Source: Cryptomeria japonica
Taxonomy: Eukaryota; Streptophyta; Pinopsida; Cupressales; Cupressaceae
Direction of reading: 5' to 3'
Assembly (NCBI RefSeq): GCF_030272615.1
Contig: NC_081413.1
Span: 183,778,951 to 183,842,950, forward strand
DNA: 64,000 nucleotides
The notes beneath the pieces are model-generated. The model saw nothing but the letters and a program-made list of their open reading frames with translations, had not been told where the DNA came from and did not search any database. Within the stretch, counting starts at the first letter, position 1. The number at the start of each line of letters is the position of its first letter. Below are positions 11,546-22,892 of this stretch, piece after piece. A program made the position numbers and the translations under genes.

Positions 11546-11993
11546 AACAATTAGATTACCTTTTTTATTATGTCATTTTTGTCAAAGAAATTGTCTAATT
11601 AGATGAGTCAGCTAATTATAACAATTTGTTTAAGGAAGGAAACATGAATAAATGTAAACATGGCTAGCAATGAATATTTTGTAACTTGAATGCATCCAAC
11701 CATTAAAATAAATTTGCTTGACCAATATTAGAGCTTACTTTTTAATTTAATGATGAACCACTTCCACATTTCATATAATGGAACTACTATCTCAAAAGGG
11801 TTCCAAGGTATCTTGAAATTACACTGTGATTGTTGAATTTCCATTGTGGAGGAACTTAAGGAGGTGGATGATCAAATGAAGTCATCCAAAATTTAGTTTT
11901 ATTAGGAGAGAGTTGAGAGCTAGTAATTGAACAAAATAGGTGGGTAGGTGCAAGAAATTGGGTCCATAAAAGTATTGGATGGTTGAATGGACC

Positions 11994-13193
11994 TGACTAC
12001 TAAGAGTGGTGGGGGGGTGAATCAGTATTCCCATAGTAATGAAAAACTTTCTAAAGATTTTAACCTTAGCAAATAATCTCAACAACATGAAACAACAAAT
12101 GCATAATAAACAAAAAGCATAATCACAAGATAGACATCAAATTTTTATACGTGGAAAACCCAAATGGTAAAAACCATGAAGAGGGTTAGCTCTCAAGATA
12201 ATATAACTAGTTATATGGTGTTTACACAAGGGGTAGGTTACTATCAGATGGCTCACTACCAGATTACAATATGGCTCACTACTGGAATACAATAAGGCTC
12301 ATTGTCAGAATGCTCACTACAATAGAAATAAGTGAATTCAAGAGAATTGTATTTCCAAATGCATGAAGTCAGTTCTAAGATAAGATCAGTTAACTAAATA
12401 ACTACTTACAACAGATCTAGTAAGGGATCTATCTAACCCGTCCACAACTACCTGCAGTAGATCCGGTAAAGGATTATTGCGACTCTATCCACAAAATCTT
12501 ACAACAAACCCAATAAGGGATTACTGCAACTCTGCAACTCCACTCACACTTACACGCACCTTTGTTTTCCACTATCGACACTACACACTACTCACATACA
12601 TTTGTTTCTCTACTGCTCACTCATTCTCTTTTCTTGAAGACATGCCACATACATAGACACTCACAATCACACATACATGATCTATACATCCACATACACA
12701 CATATACCAAGATAATATGTTGGCCAAGCATAAAATATTTATACAAATAACGCATTGCTCGAATCAACACGCTCCTCAAGTATTCCTTGAACAAAACAGG
12801 TTAACAAAGTCAGCCTTCACTGATCTTCTACACACACGCTTCAATTACCGGGGCAAAACAAAGGTCTGTCGGACCCATAGACACAAATTCCAAGCACAAC
12901 GAATTCCATCTTCAAGATACGAATGCCACACATTCCAGAGCATAAAATTCATAGATCAAGCTGCAATACCAAAGTCCGGATAGAAATTCAACTATCACAA
13001 CTAATATCAACACTCGATACAAACCATGACTAGCAAAACAATAGATTCCAAAGAAAAGGATCTTCCAAAAATTACTCTTTGTAGACCATGTGTTCCCCGC
13101 GGCTCAATATCATGTACATATCTATATTCCACAACAACTCAATATGGTACATCCAGTCGAACCAGATCATGGGGTTTGACATCAATGACAACA
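11994..13193. repeat. Probable solo Copia-type LTR
   Basis: The segment begins with TGACTACTAAG and a G7 run leading into GTGAATCAGTATT, as the LTRs at 698 and 6549 do. It has the same CGTGGAAAACCCAA-like and TAAGGGAT-like phrases and ends in TTGACATCAATGACAACA, also shared with those LTRs. No internal coding region or second LTR lies near it, so a solo LTR or divergent remnant is likely. I found no clear target duplication, so the outer borders are approximate. Confidence 0.55.
12244..12325 (+). repeat. Short tandem repeat GGCTCACTACCAGATTACAATAT-like
   Basis: About four imperfect units of roughly 25 bp, each starting GGCTCACTAC or GGCTCATTG and containing an ACAAT core, lie inside the probable solo LTR. 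Confidence 0.5.
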
Positions 13194-13825
13194 TTCACAC
13201 AAATCTACCAAAAAGTGGAAGTGTTTTTCCTGATTTAAAAAAATTGTCACAATTGGACTTAAAATTTGAAACACTAACACATAGAATCTTTAAAATGTCC
13301 AATAATATAACATGCAGTACTTTGAGTCTAGTTTTTGAATATATAATTTATCTAATACCAAGATGATACAAATTGATTTTTAATAAGAATGTATAAAAAC
13401 CACTTTTTAAAAGTCACATTTTTATGACCATACCATGCATGTCTACAACCACCGTAAATTGAACTAAATAAATGTATTTTTTCGATTGCTTTTTGGAAAA
13501 CATGTTTATTATACTAAATATTGATGAGGATTTTTTTATAATTTTTTTCTAAATATATTTTTCTATTAATTTTCTATTGGCCTTAATTGTTGTTTTTGAA
13601 AACCCCTTGTGTACGACCACCATAATTGGAGCTAAACAAATTCTTTAAAAAAAAAAATACTGTGTAAATAATTCTTTTAAAAAAAATACGAACACCTAAC
13701 ATTTCAAGTTTATGGACCAGTTTTATTAGAAATTAATTAAAAATTAGAAGAATAAGTCTAATTAATTAAAAAAATTACATATTTGAAAACTAGGCATCGT
13801 CATCTATAATGGGTTTTAATTTCAT
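13194..13825. other. AT-rich spacer without a gene
   Basis: The stretch is AT-rich with A and T homopolymers and no ORF of note. It ends in the A-rich target of the LINE insertion. Confidence 0.5.
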
Positions 13826-13840
13826 AAAAAAAATTCTAAG
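13826..13840. repeat. LINE target site duplication, left copy
   Basis: Eight A followed by TTCTAAG occurs here and again directly after the LINE 3' end (20507-20522, with nine A). A duplication of this length at an A-rich site is typical of L1-type target-primed insertion. The A run merges with the poly(A) tail on the right, so its exact length is uncertain by a few bases. Confidence 0.8.
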
Positions 13841-14079
13841 GGGACTAAGAGAAGAGGCAACTTGTGACATGGTGTGCATGCTCGAGGGTTTGCCAAGGGG
13901 TCATCCCCTGCATGTGGAGGAGGTGGTAAGGTCTCCTCCATGTTGGTAAGACCACCGCTCCTATCTTGTCATTGTTTTTATTTCTACATTTATCTCGCTT
14001 GCTTGCATTGTGGGTTTTTTTTTCAGACTGAGCGTGCAACCTTTTATGATCTCTCATGGGAGATGATTCTGTTGGGATG

Positions 14080-16071
14080 ACAATTATTGTCGAGCAGCCC
14101 AAAACCTCGAGGGACGAGGTCGAGAAAATTAATGTTGTCTTTTAAGGAAGTCGTGATTGATTTGGCCTTCCATATTCCTGACAAAGCCAAGTTCATTCTG
14201 GTGAGTTCCTCTGAATCTGAGAGTGATGACAGAGGCCAAAGATGAGGTAAGTGCCCTAGCCCTCCCTTGCTAACTCTGTTTGTTATGCCTAATGATTTCA
14301 TGGCGAAAGCCATTGACATGGAGAAGAATAGATTAAGAGATATTGCCATTTTCTTTACAGCAGTAGATGTAGATAAATGCCCTGCCAGAAACTTCATGGA
14401 TGATTGGTTTAAAAATGTTTGGAACAAAAAATAGGTTTTCATATCTTGTTCTATTGAATGATTCAAAAGGGCTTATTCATTATTTTTTTTAAAGCCAATA
14501 AATCTGGAGCGGAGGTTATCAAAAAATAATTTTGGGCTATGGGTAAATGTACCTTTAGAGCCCTAAACTAGACCCATGATGCAATAAGTGAAGAAATTCT
14601 CACTTTATCGTGCCCTAGGTGGATACAAATTAAAAATTTACCACCTATCTTGTGGAAATTTATCCTACAGATTGTCGAGCCTATAGGCATAGTTCTTAGG
14701 GTTGATAATTCCCCCAATCTTGTGTAGCATTTGGATGCCAGAGTTCTGGTTTCTTTTAACCCTAGTCGGGATATTCCTAGATTAATCGACATTAAACTTG
14801 ATGATGATCCCATCTCCTGCCTCATAGAAACCCTTGGTGAGATGTTTTTTCTGTGTAGAAGAGAGGGTCACATTAGAAGAAATTTCCCAATTCTGTCTTC
14901 TAGGAAAATGGCTTCAAAAAACCCTAGTGGTGGTAATGTGGCCTTTGTCATTGAGGTGGGTAACAAGGACCCCCCCCGTCGACTTCCAAGCCCATGGATT
15001 CCCCCCCGTTGATTACTAATATTGATTCCCTAAGGGAGATGGTTAACAAGGTCATATCTGATCCTCCCAAGGAACCTCTTGTGCTTGACCAAACAACTAA
15101 GTTTGGAGCTTTCAATGTCGACCCCCCTCCTCACTTTGCGATCTTTGAAGCCATTCCACAACTCGAGGAGCCCCAGAAAGACGGTTTTAAACTTGTTGTC
15201 CCTTAAAACAAGAAGAATAGAAGGAAGAATGCCCAGCAGTCGGCCCTTGAGAAGATTAGGGAGTCTATGAGCAGTAGGGGTGACCACCCTCAAGTGAATC
15301 CCTCTTATAAGGACTCTAGCTCAGAGCCCATGGATGATGATGCTTTTGATACTCCGCTTGAGATTAAATTTGTTGGTAAAGATAATAAGAATTCTCTAGT
15401 TAAATCTATGGTTCGTGAATTTGAAAGGTTAGATCATGCCACCAGTGAGTTGGGTGGGGCAGGGAAATCTACCCCCCGATGATCCAGAGTCCATTAAGGT
15501 CTCTAACAAGTTTGATATTATGTTTGAAACACCACATAGGAAAGTAAACTTGGTTGAATGCCGAGAGGTGATGGATAACCAAGGGGAAGAGGTAGATCCT
15601 CTCCCCCCCCAACCCATTGATGATATGACACTTACCTCTTCTATGACAATTAATGGCTCTGATGCAAATGGTGCTTTTTTTGAAATTATTACTACTGACC
15701 CCTCTGTTGGAAAAGCTAATCCAAACAATATTGCCACTCTTTCCAGCCTTGGCATCTCTGATGCCAATACCTATGAGGAAGTTTCTATAGAAGACATCCA
15801 CGAGTCCGAGGTGGGGACTAAAATGGCCTCCAACATCTCAGTCACAAGTGGAGAGTTTGATCATGGTGAGGACTCATTTTATGATGCTAAGACTGAGGGG
15901 GGGGATGCTGAGGAGTTGGATGGTAATGACCCCAATACGCATCCGAGGCAGAAAAGAGGAAGACCTAAAGGTTCCAAAAATAAGATTTCTCCTCTTCCTA
16001 AAAAGCTTGATGGGAAGGCTAACCTCCCCCAATGTTTTAGTAGTTTTATGAATTCCAAGGATTCTAAGTAG
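14080..16071 (+). pseudogene. LINE ORF1 (gag-like, CCHC knuckle), broken
   Basis: The N-terminal part resembles the DUF4283 domain of plant LINE ORF1 proteins. The 14560-14830 stretch includes LDARVLVSFNPSRDIP and IKLDDDPISC, followed by CRREGHIRRNFPI, a degenerate CCHC knuckle. The C-terminal part (15436-16071) is acidic and ends in a basic KRGRPKGSKNK segment that resembles an AT-hook. ORF1 proteins bind the element RNA. Several stops and frame changes (for example near 14240, 14570 and 15205) break it. Confidence 0.72.
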
Positions 16072-16079
16072 GTCCACTG

Positions 16080-17158
16080 CTTATGATGAAGTGCATATCT
16101 TGGATTTTCAGGAAATAGAATCCTCAGACAAGAAGCACATCATGAGGAGATTCCTCAACCATCATAGGGATGTTGACTTTGTGATGTCGCAAGAGGTCAA
16201 AGTTGTCAACTTTACCTTAGAAATGAACCTCAACTTCATCTAGAGGGATGTAGTTAAAATTATCACTAAACATGAAAAAGGGAAGGGGGGACTATGTTGT
16301 TAGTCAATGCCAAATGGAGGGACTCCATACTAAACTTGGGTTCTTCTCCATGCAATAGATTGGCTTGGGTCACCCTCAAGGTTGGAAACTCTTCAATTGG
16401 AATTTGCTCAGTCTATGCCCCTAATGACTATAGAGAGAGAGAGAGAGAGATCAGATCTATGGAGGTGGTTGTGCACTCTTCTTGATATCCCATGGATTTT
16501 TGGGGGGGATTTTAACATGATTGAGAGTTATGAGGACAAGATGGGAGGAGTTGGCTTCGAGTGGAAAGGAGGTGAAAGACTTCACTGGGATAGGATGAAG
16601 AATTTGAGAAGACTCTTTGACCCCCTTGAAGGCATGAGACAAGTGTACAAGGGGATTTGGTTCACTTGGTGAAACTTTCAAAAAGGCCACAAAAGAATCT
16701 ATTGCAGACCAGACAAGTTTTATGCCAATAAGGATTTTTTCTCTTTTATGCTAGATGACAAAGGCAGCTCTGTTGCGATGTGGCCATAATCTCTCTCAGA
16801 CCACCATCCAATTGTTGCTCACATTTGCTTAAGGGATAGCATGTCTTCTAGGGCTGCTAGTAATGAGAAATTTATGTTAAATACTAAACTATTGGAAGAT
16901 TGAGATGTCCTTGTTGTTGTTTTCATTATTAGACAAATCAACAAGTGGAAAATTGGCCCCCATTCTAACATTAGGAGATGGAATACAAATGTTAATAGTT
17001 GGCAATGTTTGGTAAAGACTATTGGCAATAAAAAAGTGAAGGAATACAAATATGCAGAGAGGATCCTATCAGATAACTTGCATTATGCTGAAGATCTGGT
17101 CCAAAAGGATCCCAGTAACCTAAGACTTTCTCACTCTATGGCCTAAGCCAAAGATAAC
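16080..17158 (+). pseudogene. LINE ORF2 endonuclease domain, broken
   Basis: Motifs of the exonuclease-endonuclease-phosphatase fold occur in order: a QEVK segment with the catalytic Glu (about 16190), ICSVYAPND (about 16400), IFGGDFNMIE with Asp and Asn (about 16500) and SLSDHHPI with the final Asp-His (about 16795). The catalytic residues are readable, but the frame changes inside a GA microsatellite (about 16432-16450) and stops occur at about 16672 and 16788. The enzyme would nick target DNA to prime reverse transcription. Confidence 0.8.
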
Positions 17159-18490
17159 TTGAGGAGACTTCAACACACTAAGGTGGTAGGGGTGATGACT
17201 AGGGCTAGGATTCAATGGTTACAACATGGTGACAGAGGTTCCAAGTTCTTTTTCAACATTCTGAGACAAAACCAGTACAGAGAGAAAGTTGACAGACTTT
17301 GGGTTGATGGTAAGGAGATTACTAATGTGGAGGATATTAAGAATGAATACCTACTCTTCTATCAGAATATGTTCTCTTTTGAGGATTCCCCATCCTCTAA
17401 TGAAGCCAGGAAGCTATGCAAAAGTCTTATTCTGAATCTTATATCCAATGAGGATGGGAAGAAGCTTAAAAGTCCCATCACGGTGGATGAGATCAAGAAG
17501 GCCATTGGGACCCCTAAGGATGATAAGGCCACAGGTCCTGATGAGCTCCCCATTGAGATTTATAAGGCTAAGATTAATTGGATTAATGATGACCTACTAA
17601 AAATTTATGACGAAGCCATTGAGCAAGGTTCTCTAGGCCCTGACATCAACAAGGGTATAATTAAACTGCTCCCCAAAGATGGGGACAAAGCTCTGATTAA
17701 GAATCGACGTCCCATTACCCTTTTGAATGTTTCCTACAAGATTCTAGCAAAAATTATGGTCCTCAGACTTGAAGATATATTGCCTAAATTCATTTGCTCC
17801 ACTCAGACTAGTTTCATTAAAGGCAAATATATTTTAGAGAATCTTATTACAATTTGGGAGGCTATGGAATGGGATAAGGTGTTGAATCAAAAGGTTGCCA
17901 TGTTTTTGTTGGACTTTGAGAAAGCTTATGACATAGTGGAATAGGGCTTCATCATTATGATGCTTGAAGCATTTGGTTTCCCCAAAGAATTTTGCCAATT
18001 TGTTCAGGTCCTCCTCAAGGATGCTTCTACCTAGATCAAAGTTAATGGATCCACCTCTCAACCCTTCAAGCTAGGAAGATCCATTAGACAAGGTTGTCCT
18101 TTGGCTCCGGCCTTATTTGTTATTGCTTCTGATGCTTTATTATATTTGTTGATGGAGGGTAATCTCTCACCCAGAGTTAGAGGGATTACCCTCCCTAACA
18201 AGTCTGACTTGCTAAACATTCAGTTTGTTAATGGCATTGCTTTATTCCTGGAGTTGTCTAAAAATAATATGGATTATTTGGTTACTAAACTAGGAGTGTT
18301 TGGTGAGGCCTCCAGAGCCAATATTTCACAGGCTAAATCCACTTTGCTAGGGTGGGAAGAGTACCCACCTGACTGGTTGTGAAATTATGGGTATCAATGG
18401 GGAGGACCTAGCAGACAGGTAAGATACCTGGAGATCCCATTCTCTATTTCTCCTTGTTTGAAAGATATGTTGTTTTTTGCTGAACAAATG
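17159..18490 (+). pseudogene. LINE ORF2 reverse transcriptase, active site lost
   Basis: A 261-residue open stretch (17159-17944) covers the RT fingers and palm: GIIKLLPKDGD, NRRPITLLNVSYKILAKI, FIKGKYILEN and LLDFEKAYD with the first catalytic Asp. After a TAG (17942) it continues with SIRQGCPLAPALFVIASDAL. The F/YADD active-site box should follow near 18225 but reads QFVNGIALFLE, so both Asp residues are replaced. The domain is recognisable but catalytically dead as well as truncated. Confidence 0.88.
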
Positions 18491-20506
18491 GGATAAACAA
18501 TATCTCTCCCTAGCCTAGAGGCTTCAAGTATGCCAGAATATTTTGTCCTCCTACAACATTTATTATGCCTCGATATGGATGTTTAATAACTATCAAGTTA
18601 ATGAGATTTAGAAAATCATAAGGAAATTCCTATGCTCTTATGAGAAAGGTAATAGGAAGATGCACTTTGTCAAATGGGAATGGTGCTACATGGAGAAGAA
18701 GATTAGTGGGCTAGGGTGAAGGATCTTAGAATTCAGGGCATTCTTCTTGCTGCTAAATGGAATTTTCATGCCTTATAAGGTAACGAGGCTTGGAAAGTGC
18801 TTGTCAGAAACAACATCAGTTTGGTGGTTCCTAAGGAATCCAGGTCTTGGAAATCTCTCCCCTTCTATGACCTGGTTATTGGTAGTTTTCTTGTCTCCAC
18901 AACAGGCTTGCTTTGCTTCAAGTCCATCTGGAAAGCTTGGGAATATGTTAGGAGATGGATTTACAACTGTAGGGTCAACATTAATGATCTCATTAGTGGA
19001 GAGAGATCTCTTTGGTGGAACCTCTATCATACATCTAAGCCCCTTGCGCTCACTCAAGGTTGTTCGACCAAAAGATGGGCTGGTAAAGGTATTAATGACA
19101 ATATTATTTCTTGGGTTGATCTTTCTATTAAGTTTGACTTACCTGCCTCCAATTGGAGGACCTATAACATGATTTGTGAAGCTTGCCAATATTTGTGCAT
19201 CTCCCCAAAAGATGTATGGTATGTAATGACAGGTTCCTAACTTGTACTTGGATGGGTGGTACTCTGTTAAAATATATCAAGGCAAACTTGTTTATAACTC
19301 TATTATTCATAATGACAATATTTTATTGCATGTTTTTTATATTAAAAATGCCAAAACAAGGGGCAGACCCAGGAATAAAATAGAGAAACAGTGGCAAGCC
19401 AACTGTCAGCATAACAACAACAAAATTACAGCCCTCTTACTTTCCTCTATCAAAACATTTTATTGCATGTTAACTCTGTTTGACATTCTAATTTATCTAA
19501 TTCACAATGGCATAAGATGTTTAGTGGGGTTTGGAGAAGCTCCATTGCTCCCAAGAAGAAAAGTTTCAGGTGGTTGTTAATGCTTAATAGATTACCTATT
19601 TGACTTGAGCAACATAATGAAGATATTTGTAGTGTTTGCAAAGTGATTGAAATAGCCATATACATACTTTGATTGTATTATTGCTAGAGAGATTTGGCTT
19701 ACATTTGGTATCTCTTTTCTTCTCACTATTAATATTCTTGACATTGTTTCTGGTTATATTTATGGTGCTAAAAAGGACAAGAACCTTTTCTGGTTTGTTC
19801 TATCTTGTGACATTCTTTGGTATATATGGAAAATTAGAAATGATGACAAGTTTCAAGGTAAAGATAGGGTTCTTACTAAGTCCTTTCAAAGACTCACATA
19901 CTATATCATTGTTTCACAAGTCACCATTGTGATGCGGCTTGCAAAAAAGAAGCTTGTTAGGTTCCTTGAAGATGGCCATACTAGGGTGTTTTTATTTGAG
20001 CTCCCTCATGGCTATACTTGGGGCAGATCCAATATGGAGAAGACTCCCTTTGTCAATACCCTCGATGAACTCATGGATGAGATTAAAGGAAATAGAGTTA
20101 TGCTGTGGCAACAGGTGGCTCAGTTGGCTCAAATGGAAGATGACAAGATGGTTGTGTGAATGGAGGGGCCTTTGGGCTGGACAATGTGGATGGATCGCTA
20201 GCCTATCCCGGTTTCATTTCAGCTAGATCTACTTCTTCTTTGGGATATGCCTGGATACTCTAGGTGTTATTTTTGTGATGTATGTATTTGTACAGATGGT
20301 CCCCTCTTTTGTAAAGCTGCCATAGAGAGCTAAACTACATCTCATTTTGTATATTTGGCATATACTCTGTAACTTTGATATATGATGTTAGTCAACATAG
20401 GTTGTAGTTTCTCCTATGATTGGCGACAACTACTGAGTATTTCTTTTAGTAGTTTGAACTTTCATGGTTAGCCTGTATTTTGTTGGTTTCCTTATATTTA
20501 ATATAT
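18491..20506 (+). pseudogene. LINE ORF2 C-terminal region and 3' tail
   Basis: The sequence matches the post-RT part of plant LINE ORF2: a LGVKDLRIQG-like stretch spread over two frames (about 18710), SLWWNLYHTSKPLAL (about 19005), a zf-RVT-like block with VWRSSIAPKKKSFRWLLMLNRLP and CSVCKVIE (about 19530-19650), and a final acidic stretch ending at 20159. A 3' untranslated part of about 350 bp ends in an A run at the right target duplication. Stops and frameshifts are frequent. Confidence 0.72.
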
Positions 20507-20522
20507 AAAAAAAAATTCTAAG
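20507..20522. repeat. LINE target site duplication, right copy
   Basis: An A run followed by TTCTAAG matches 13826-13840. The leading A residues may partly be the LINE poly(A) tail. Confidence 0.78.
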
Positions 20523-20921
20523 AAAAAGAGTCACCAATCATATTGCCAAAGTCAATTTTTCTCTTGTTGTTTGCATGGCATTGTACTTGTAGGTCCAAGG
20601 CTAAGGGTTAGGTTTCCAAGCCTATAACAAAGGCAAATAAATGGCTTTCAAAATTATTATTTTATGAATGTGTACCTACTCCAAAATGCATCTCATTCTA
20701 AAAAGGAATGAGAATATGATGTAATTAGAAATGGGCACCCATTTTAAAATATGATATAATTAGAAATGAGTACCCATTCTTTTTTTCACCTTTTTTTGAA
20801 TGGGTGCCCATTTCACACAGGTATAAATTTCAGTTTGGGATCCTAAACCTATTCGGGTACCCATTTATGGCAATATTTTTTCCAAGTTTGAAACTTCCCC
20901 TTGATGTGGACTCAACTTCTT
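20523..20921. other. Spacer, no gene seen
   Basis: There is no convincing ORF. Direct and inverted copies of a short ATGGGTACCCATT-like phrase recur between about 20725 and 20865 (GGGCACCCATT, GAGTACCCATT, GGGTGCCCATT, GGGTACCCATT), so parts could pair. The end of this stretch is the Gypsy target. Confidence 0.45.
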
Positions 20922-20926
20922 GCATT
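20922..20926. repeat. Gypsy target site duplication, left copy (GCATT)
   Basis: GCATT precedes the left LTR and ACATT follows the right LTR (37075-37079), a 5-bp duplication with one transition. Confidence 0.65.
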
Positions 20927-21702
20927 TGTATATGGTGAAAATGGATAACAATAATAACAATATTGAAAGGCTAAATGAATTCAACCACAAAACCCTAGCC
21001 TAACAACAACAAAGATCCACCATAACATATGAAGATTACCTAAGACAATGCAAATCAAATGAAATCAAAAAGATTATACCATCACATGTCCAATAGGGTT
21101 TGGATCTCCATTCTTCCTATCTCCATTGATCTTGTTTGATATATTTGCTCTCAGATTTCATGTGCACAAGAGCTCAACAAAGAACGGAATGTGGTTGCAA
21201 GTAGGATCGTAGTATAGTCAAGTGTATAAGATTCATTCGAATGTCTCATTAGGGTTTGATAATGAAGGAAGCATCTCCTTATATAGAAGACACTATATGA
21301 AATGGAGGGATAAGATTGAGAGGTGTAAAAGGAGGTCGGCTATGATTAGAGGGTAGGTAGAAGAAATAATAAAATAATGAAAGGGGTAGGTAGTGTATGA
21401 ATTAAGAGATGAATGACATGTGTCATGGGTAGAAAAGGCTAATGAATTAATTAAATAAATAAAGATTTATTTAATTAATAGAAGAAGTGGGATAATTAAA
21501 TAAATAAGATATTTATTTAATTTAGGAAAAGGATAATTTAAATAAATAAATGTATTTATTTAAATGAGAAATAAGGCTAGAAGAGGATAAATGAATTAAT
21601 TAAATAAATAAAGATTTATTTAATTAATAGAAGAATTAGGCTAAAGTAATTAAATAAATAAAATATTTATTTAATTAGACTGGACAATTTTAGGTGTCTA
21701 CA
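20927..21702 (-). repeat. 3' LTR of the Gypsy element
   Basis: The LTR starts TGTATATGG and ends GTGTCTACA, and is 776 bp long. Five AT-rich near-palindromes (about 21446-21479, 21493-21522, 21534-21564, 21595-21628 and 21648-21676), each built on TTAAATAAATA and its complement, are strung through its last 260 bp. Confidence 0.95.
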
Positions 21703-21716
21703 TTTTGCCCCTCTTT
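21703..21716 (-). other. Polypurine tract of the Gypsy element
   Basis: On the minus strand the bases just before the 3' LTR are AAAGAGGGGCAAAA, a purine-only plus-strand primer. Confidence 0.85.
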
Positions 21717-21948
21717 GAGACAATGCGGCTTGTCGCGTTGTTTCAAAGAAAATAAGATGAACTGATATAGAGTTGCCCCAGGATGGGAATGATATGCCCC
21801 CTCGAGAGATTGGATGAAAATGTCTAGAAAGATCGCAGACAATCTCTCGATAAGAAAGAAAGGCTAGAGAAGAATGACCGGATAAAGTGACAAAGTCACG
21901 GGATAAAGAAGACTGACTCGGGAAATGAAGGCGAGGGCTAGGGTAGGC

Positions 21949-21957
21949 TATAAGATA
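21949..21957 (+). promoter_or_regulatory. TATA-like box of the antisense mobile-domain gene
   Basis: TATAAGATA lies 44 bases upstream of the first ATG (22001) of the plus-strand gene, inside the Gypsy element and downstream of its 3' LTR in plus coordinates. The spacing would put transcription start near 21980 with a very short leader. Inferred from sequence only. Confidence 0.5.
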
Positions 21958-22227
21958 GACCACGGGGGGAAAATAGATCCTCATTGTCATCTACACATCC
22001 ATGAGAGCAGATTGCAGAGCGAAAATAGAGCAGCAACAGTCAGCAGCGATGGCTTTCATTCACAGATTCGACCGCATTTGCCGATTTCAGAGGCCAACAG
22101 AGGCAGGAGAGCCGGTAAGTACCACCAAACCTCCTCATACTTTGACACATAGAGTTTTATCATTAATGCATGGTAGATAGAGCAATAAATGTGCTTAGAC
22201 TAGGGTCCAAAAAGTGTCCAAAAACAT

Positions 22228-22500
22228 CCAGGCGCGTCTGCGTTGGTGCCATGCGTGTCTGTGCTCGCGAGGCGCGTCTGTGTTTGTGCCAGGCGCGTCT
22301 GCGTTTGAACTCGCGTCTGTGTCAAATGCGGTCGCATTTGTGGTGGTCAGTCGCGTCTGTGCCAAGAAGGCACGTCTGTGTCGCCCAGGCGCGTCTGTGC
22401 AGAGCATAGGCACGTCTGTGTTTGTCAGGCGTGTTTGTGTTTTTCAGGCGTGTCTGTGCAGTCTTCAAGCGCATTTATGTCAGGTAAGCATGTTTGTGTT
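22228..22500 (+). repeat. CGCGTCTGTG array upstream of the PMD domain exon
   Basis: About fourteen copies of GGCGCGTCTGTG and close variants (GTCTGCG, GTTTGTG, CATTTGTG) are spaced roughly 12-30 bases apart on the plus strand. The same decamer in the same orientation relative to the gene that follows occurs in two arrays ahead of gag on the minus strand (34531-34712 and 35933-36186). Confidence 0.85.
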
Positions 22501-22618
22501 AAGTTTTGGTCTTCTAGGTCAAATCGGCAGTTCTATGATGAACATACGTTGTTGATTGGATAAGCTGCTGAGAGGATACACTCAAGCAGGTCCTCTAGGA
22601 AGACTAGGATAGATCAAG

Positions 22619-22892
22619 GCACTTTGTGATGAATAGTGAGTACCAAGATAGAGTACTTTGTGATGAACAAGGAGTACTAAAATATGAGTAGCACTTTGTG
22701 ATGAACAGGGAGTGCAAATGTGAGTAACACTTTGTGATGAACAGGGAGTGTCACACACGTAGTACTTTGTGATGAACAAGGAGTACCACTAGGATAAATA
22801 GCAACACTTTGTGATGAACAGTGAGTGTCACTAGGGTAGAATGCCATATGCATTTGGATAAAAAGTAGCATTTTGTGATGAACAGTGAATGC
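22619..22892 (+). repeat. Seven-unit hairpin-forming tandem array
   Basis: Seven units of about 25 nt share the core TTTGTGATGAACA, each followed by a purine run and AGT or AAT. They start near 22619, 22654, 22691, 22727, 22763, 22804 and 22868, with 9-40 unrelated bases between them. The five bases on each side of the 15-nt core are complementary in six units: GTACT/AGTAC, GCACT/AGTGC, ACACT/AGTGT and GCATT/AATGC. The arms change but still pair; unit 1 has one mismatch. Confidence 0.85.

Larger units (their letters stand above)
13841..20506 (+). mobile_element. L1-type LINE, near full length, decayed
   Basis: The element is about 6.7 kb, starts GGGGACTAAG-like directly after the left target duplication, and ends in a TATAATAT-A-run directly before the right copy. 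It has a plant-type ORF1 (DUF4283-like part plus a CCHC-like knuckle), then ORF2 with apurinic-type endonuclease, reverse transcriptase and a C-terminal zf-RVT-like region. Every part carries stops or frameshifts and the RT active site is lost. The 5' end looks complete, which is uncommon because most LINE copies are 5'-truncated. Confidence 0.85.

Noticed and set aside
22170-22555. Cys/Arg-rich ORFs over the CGCGTCTGTG array
   Set aside because: These are products of the repeat in all frames and carry no family features. The stretch lies inside the predicted PMD intron.
22619-22892. CRISPR-like array
   Set aside because: The units are regularly repeated but lie in a plant retroelement, spacers are short and irregular, and no cas-type genes are present.
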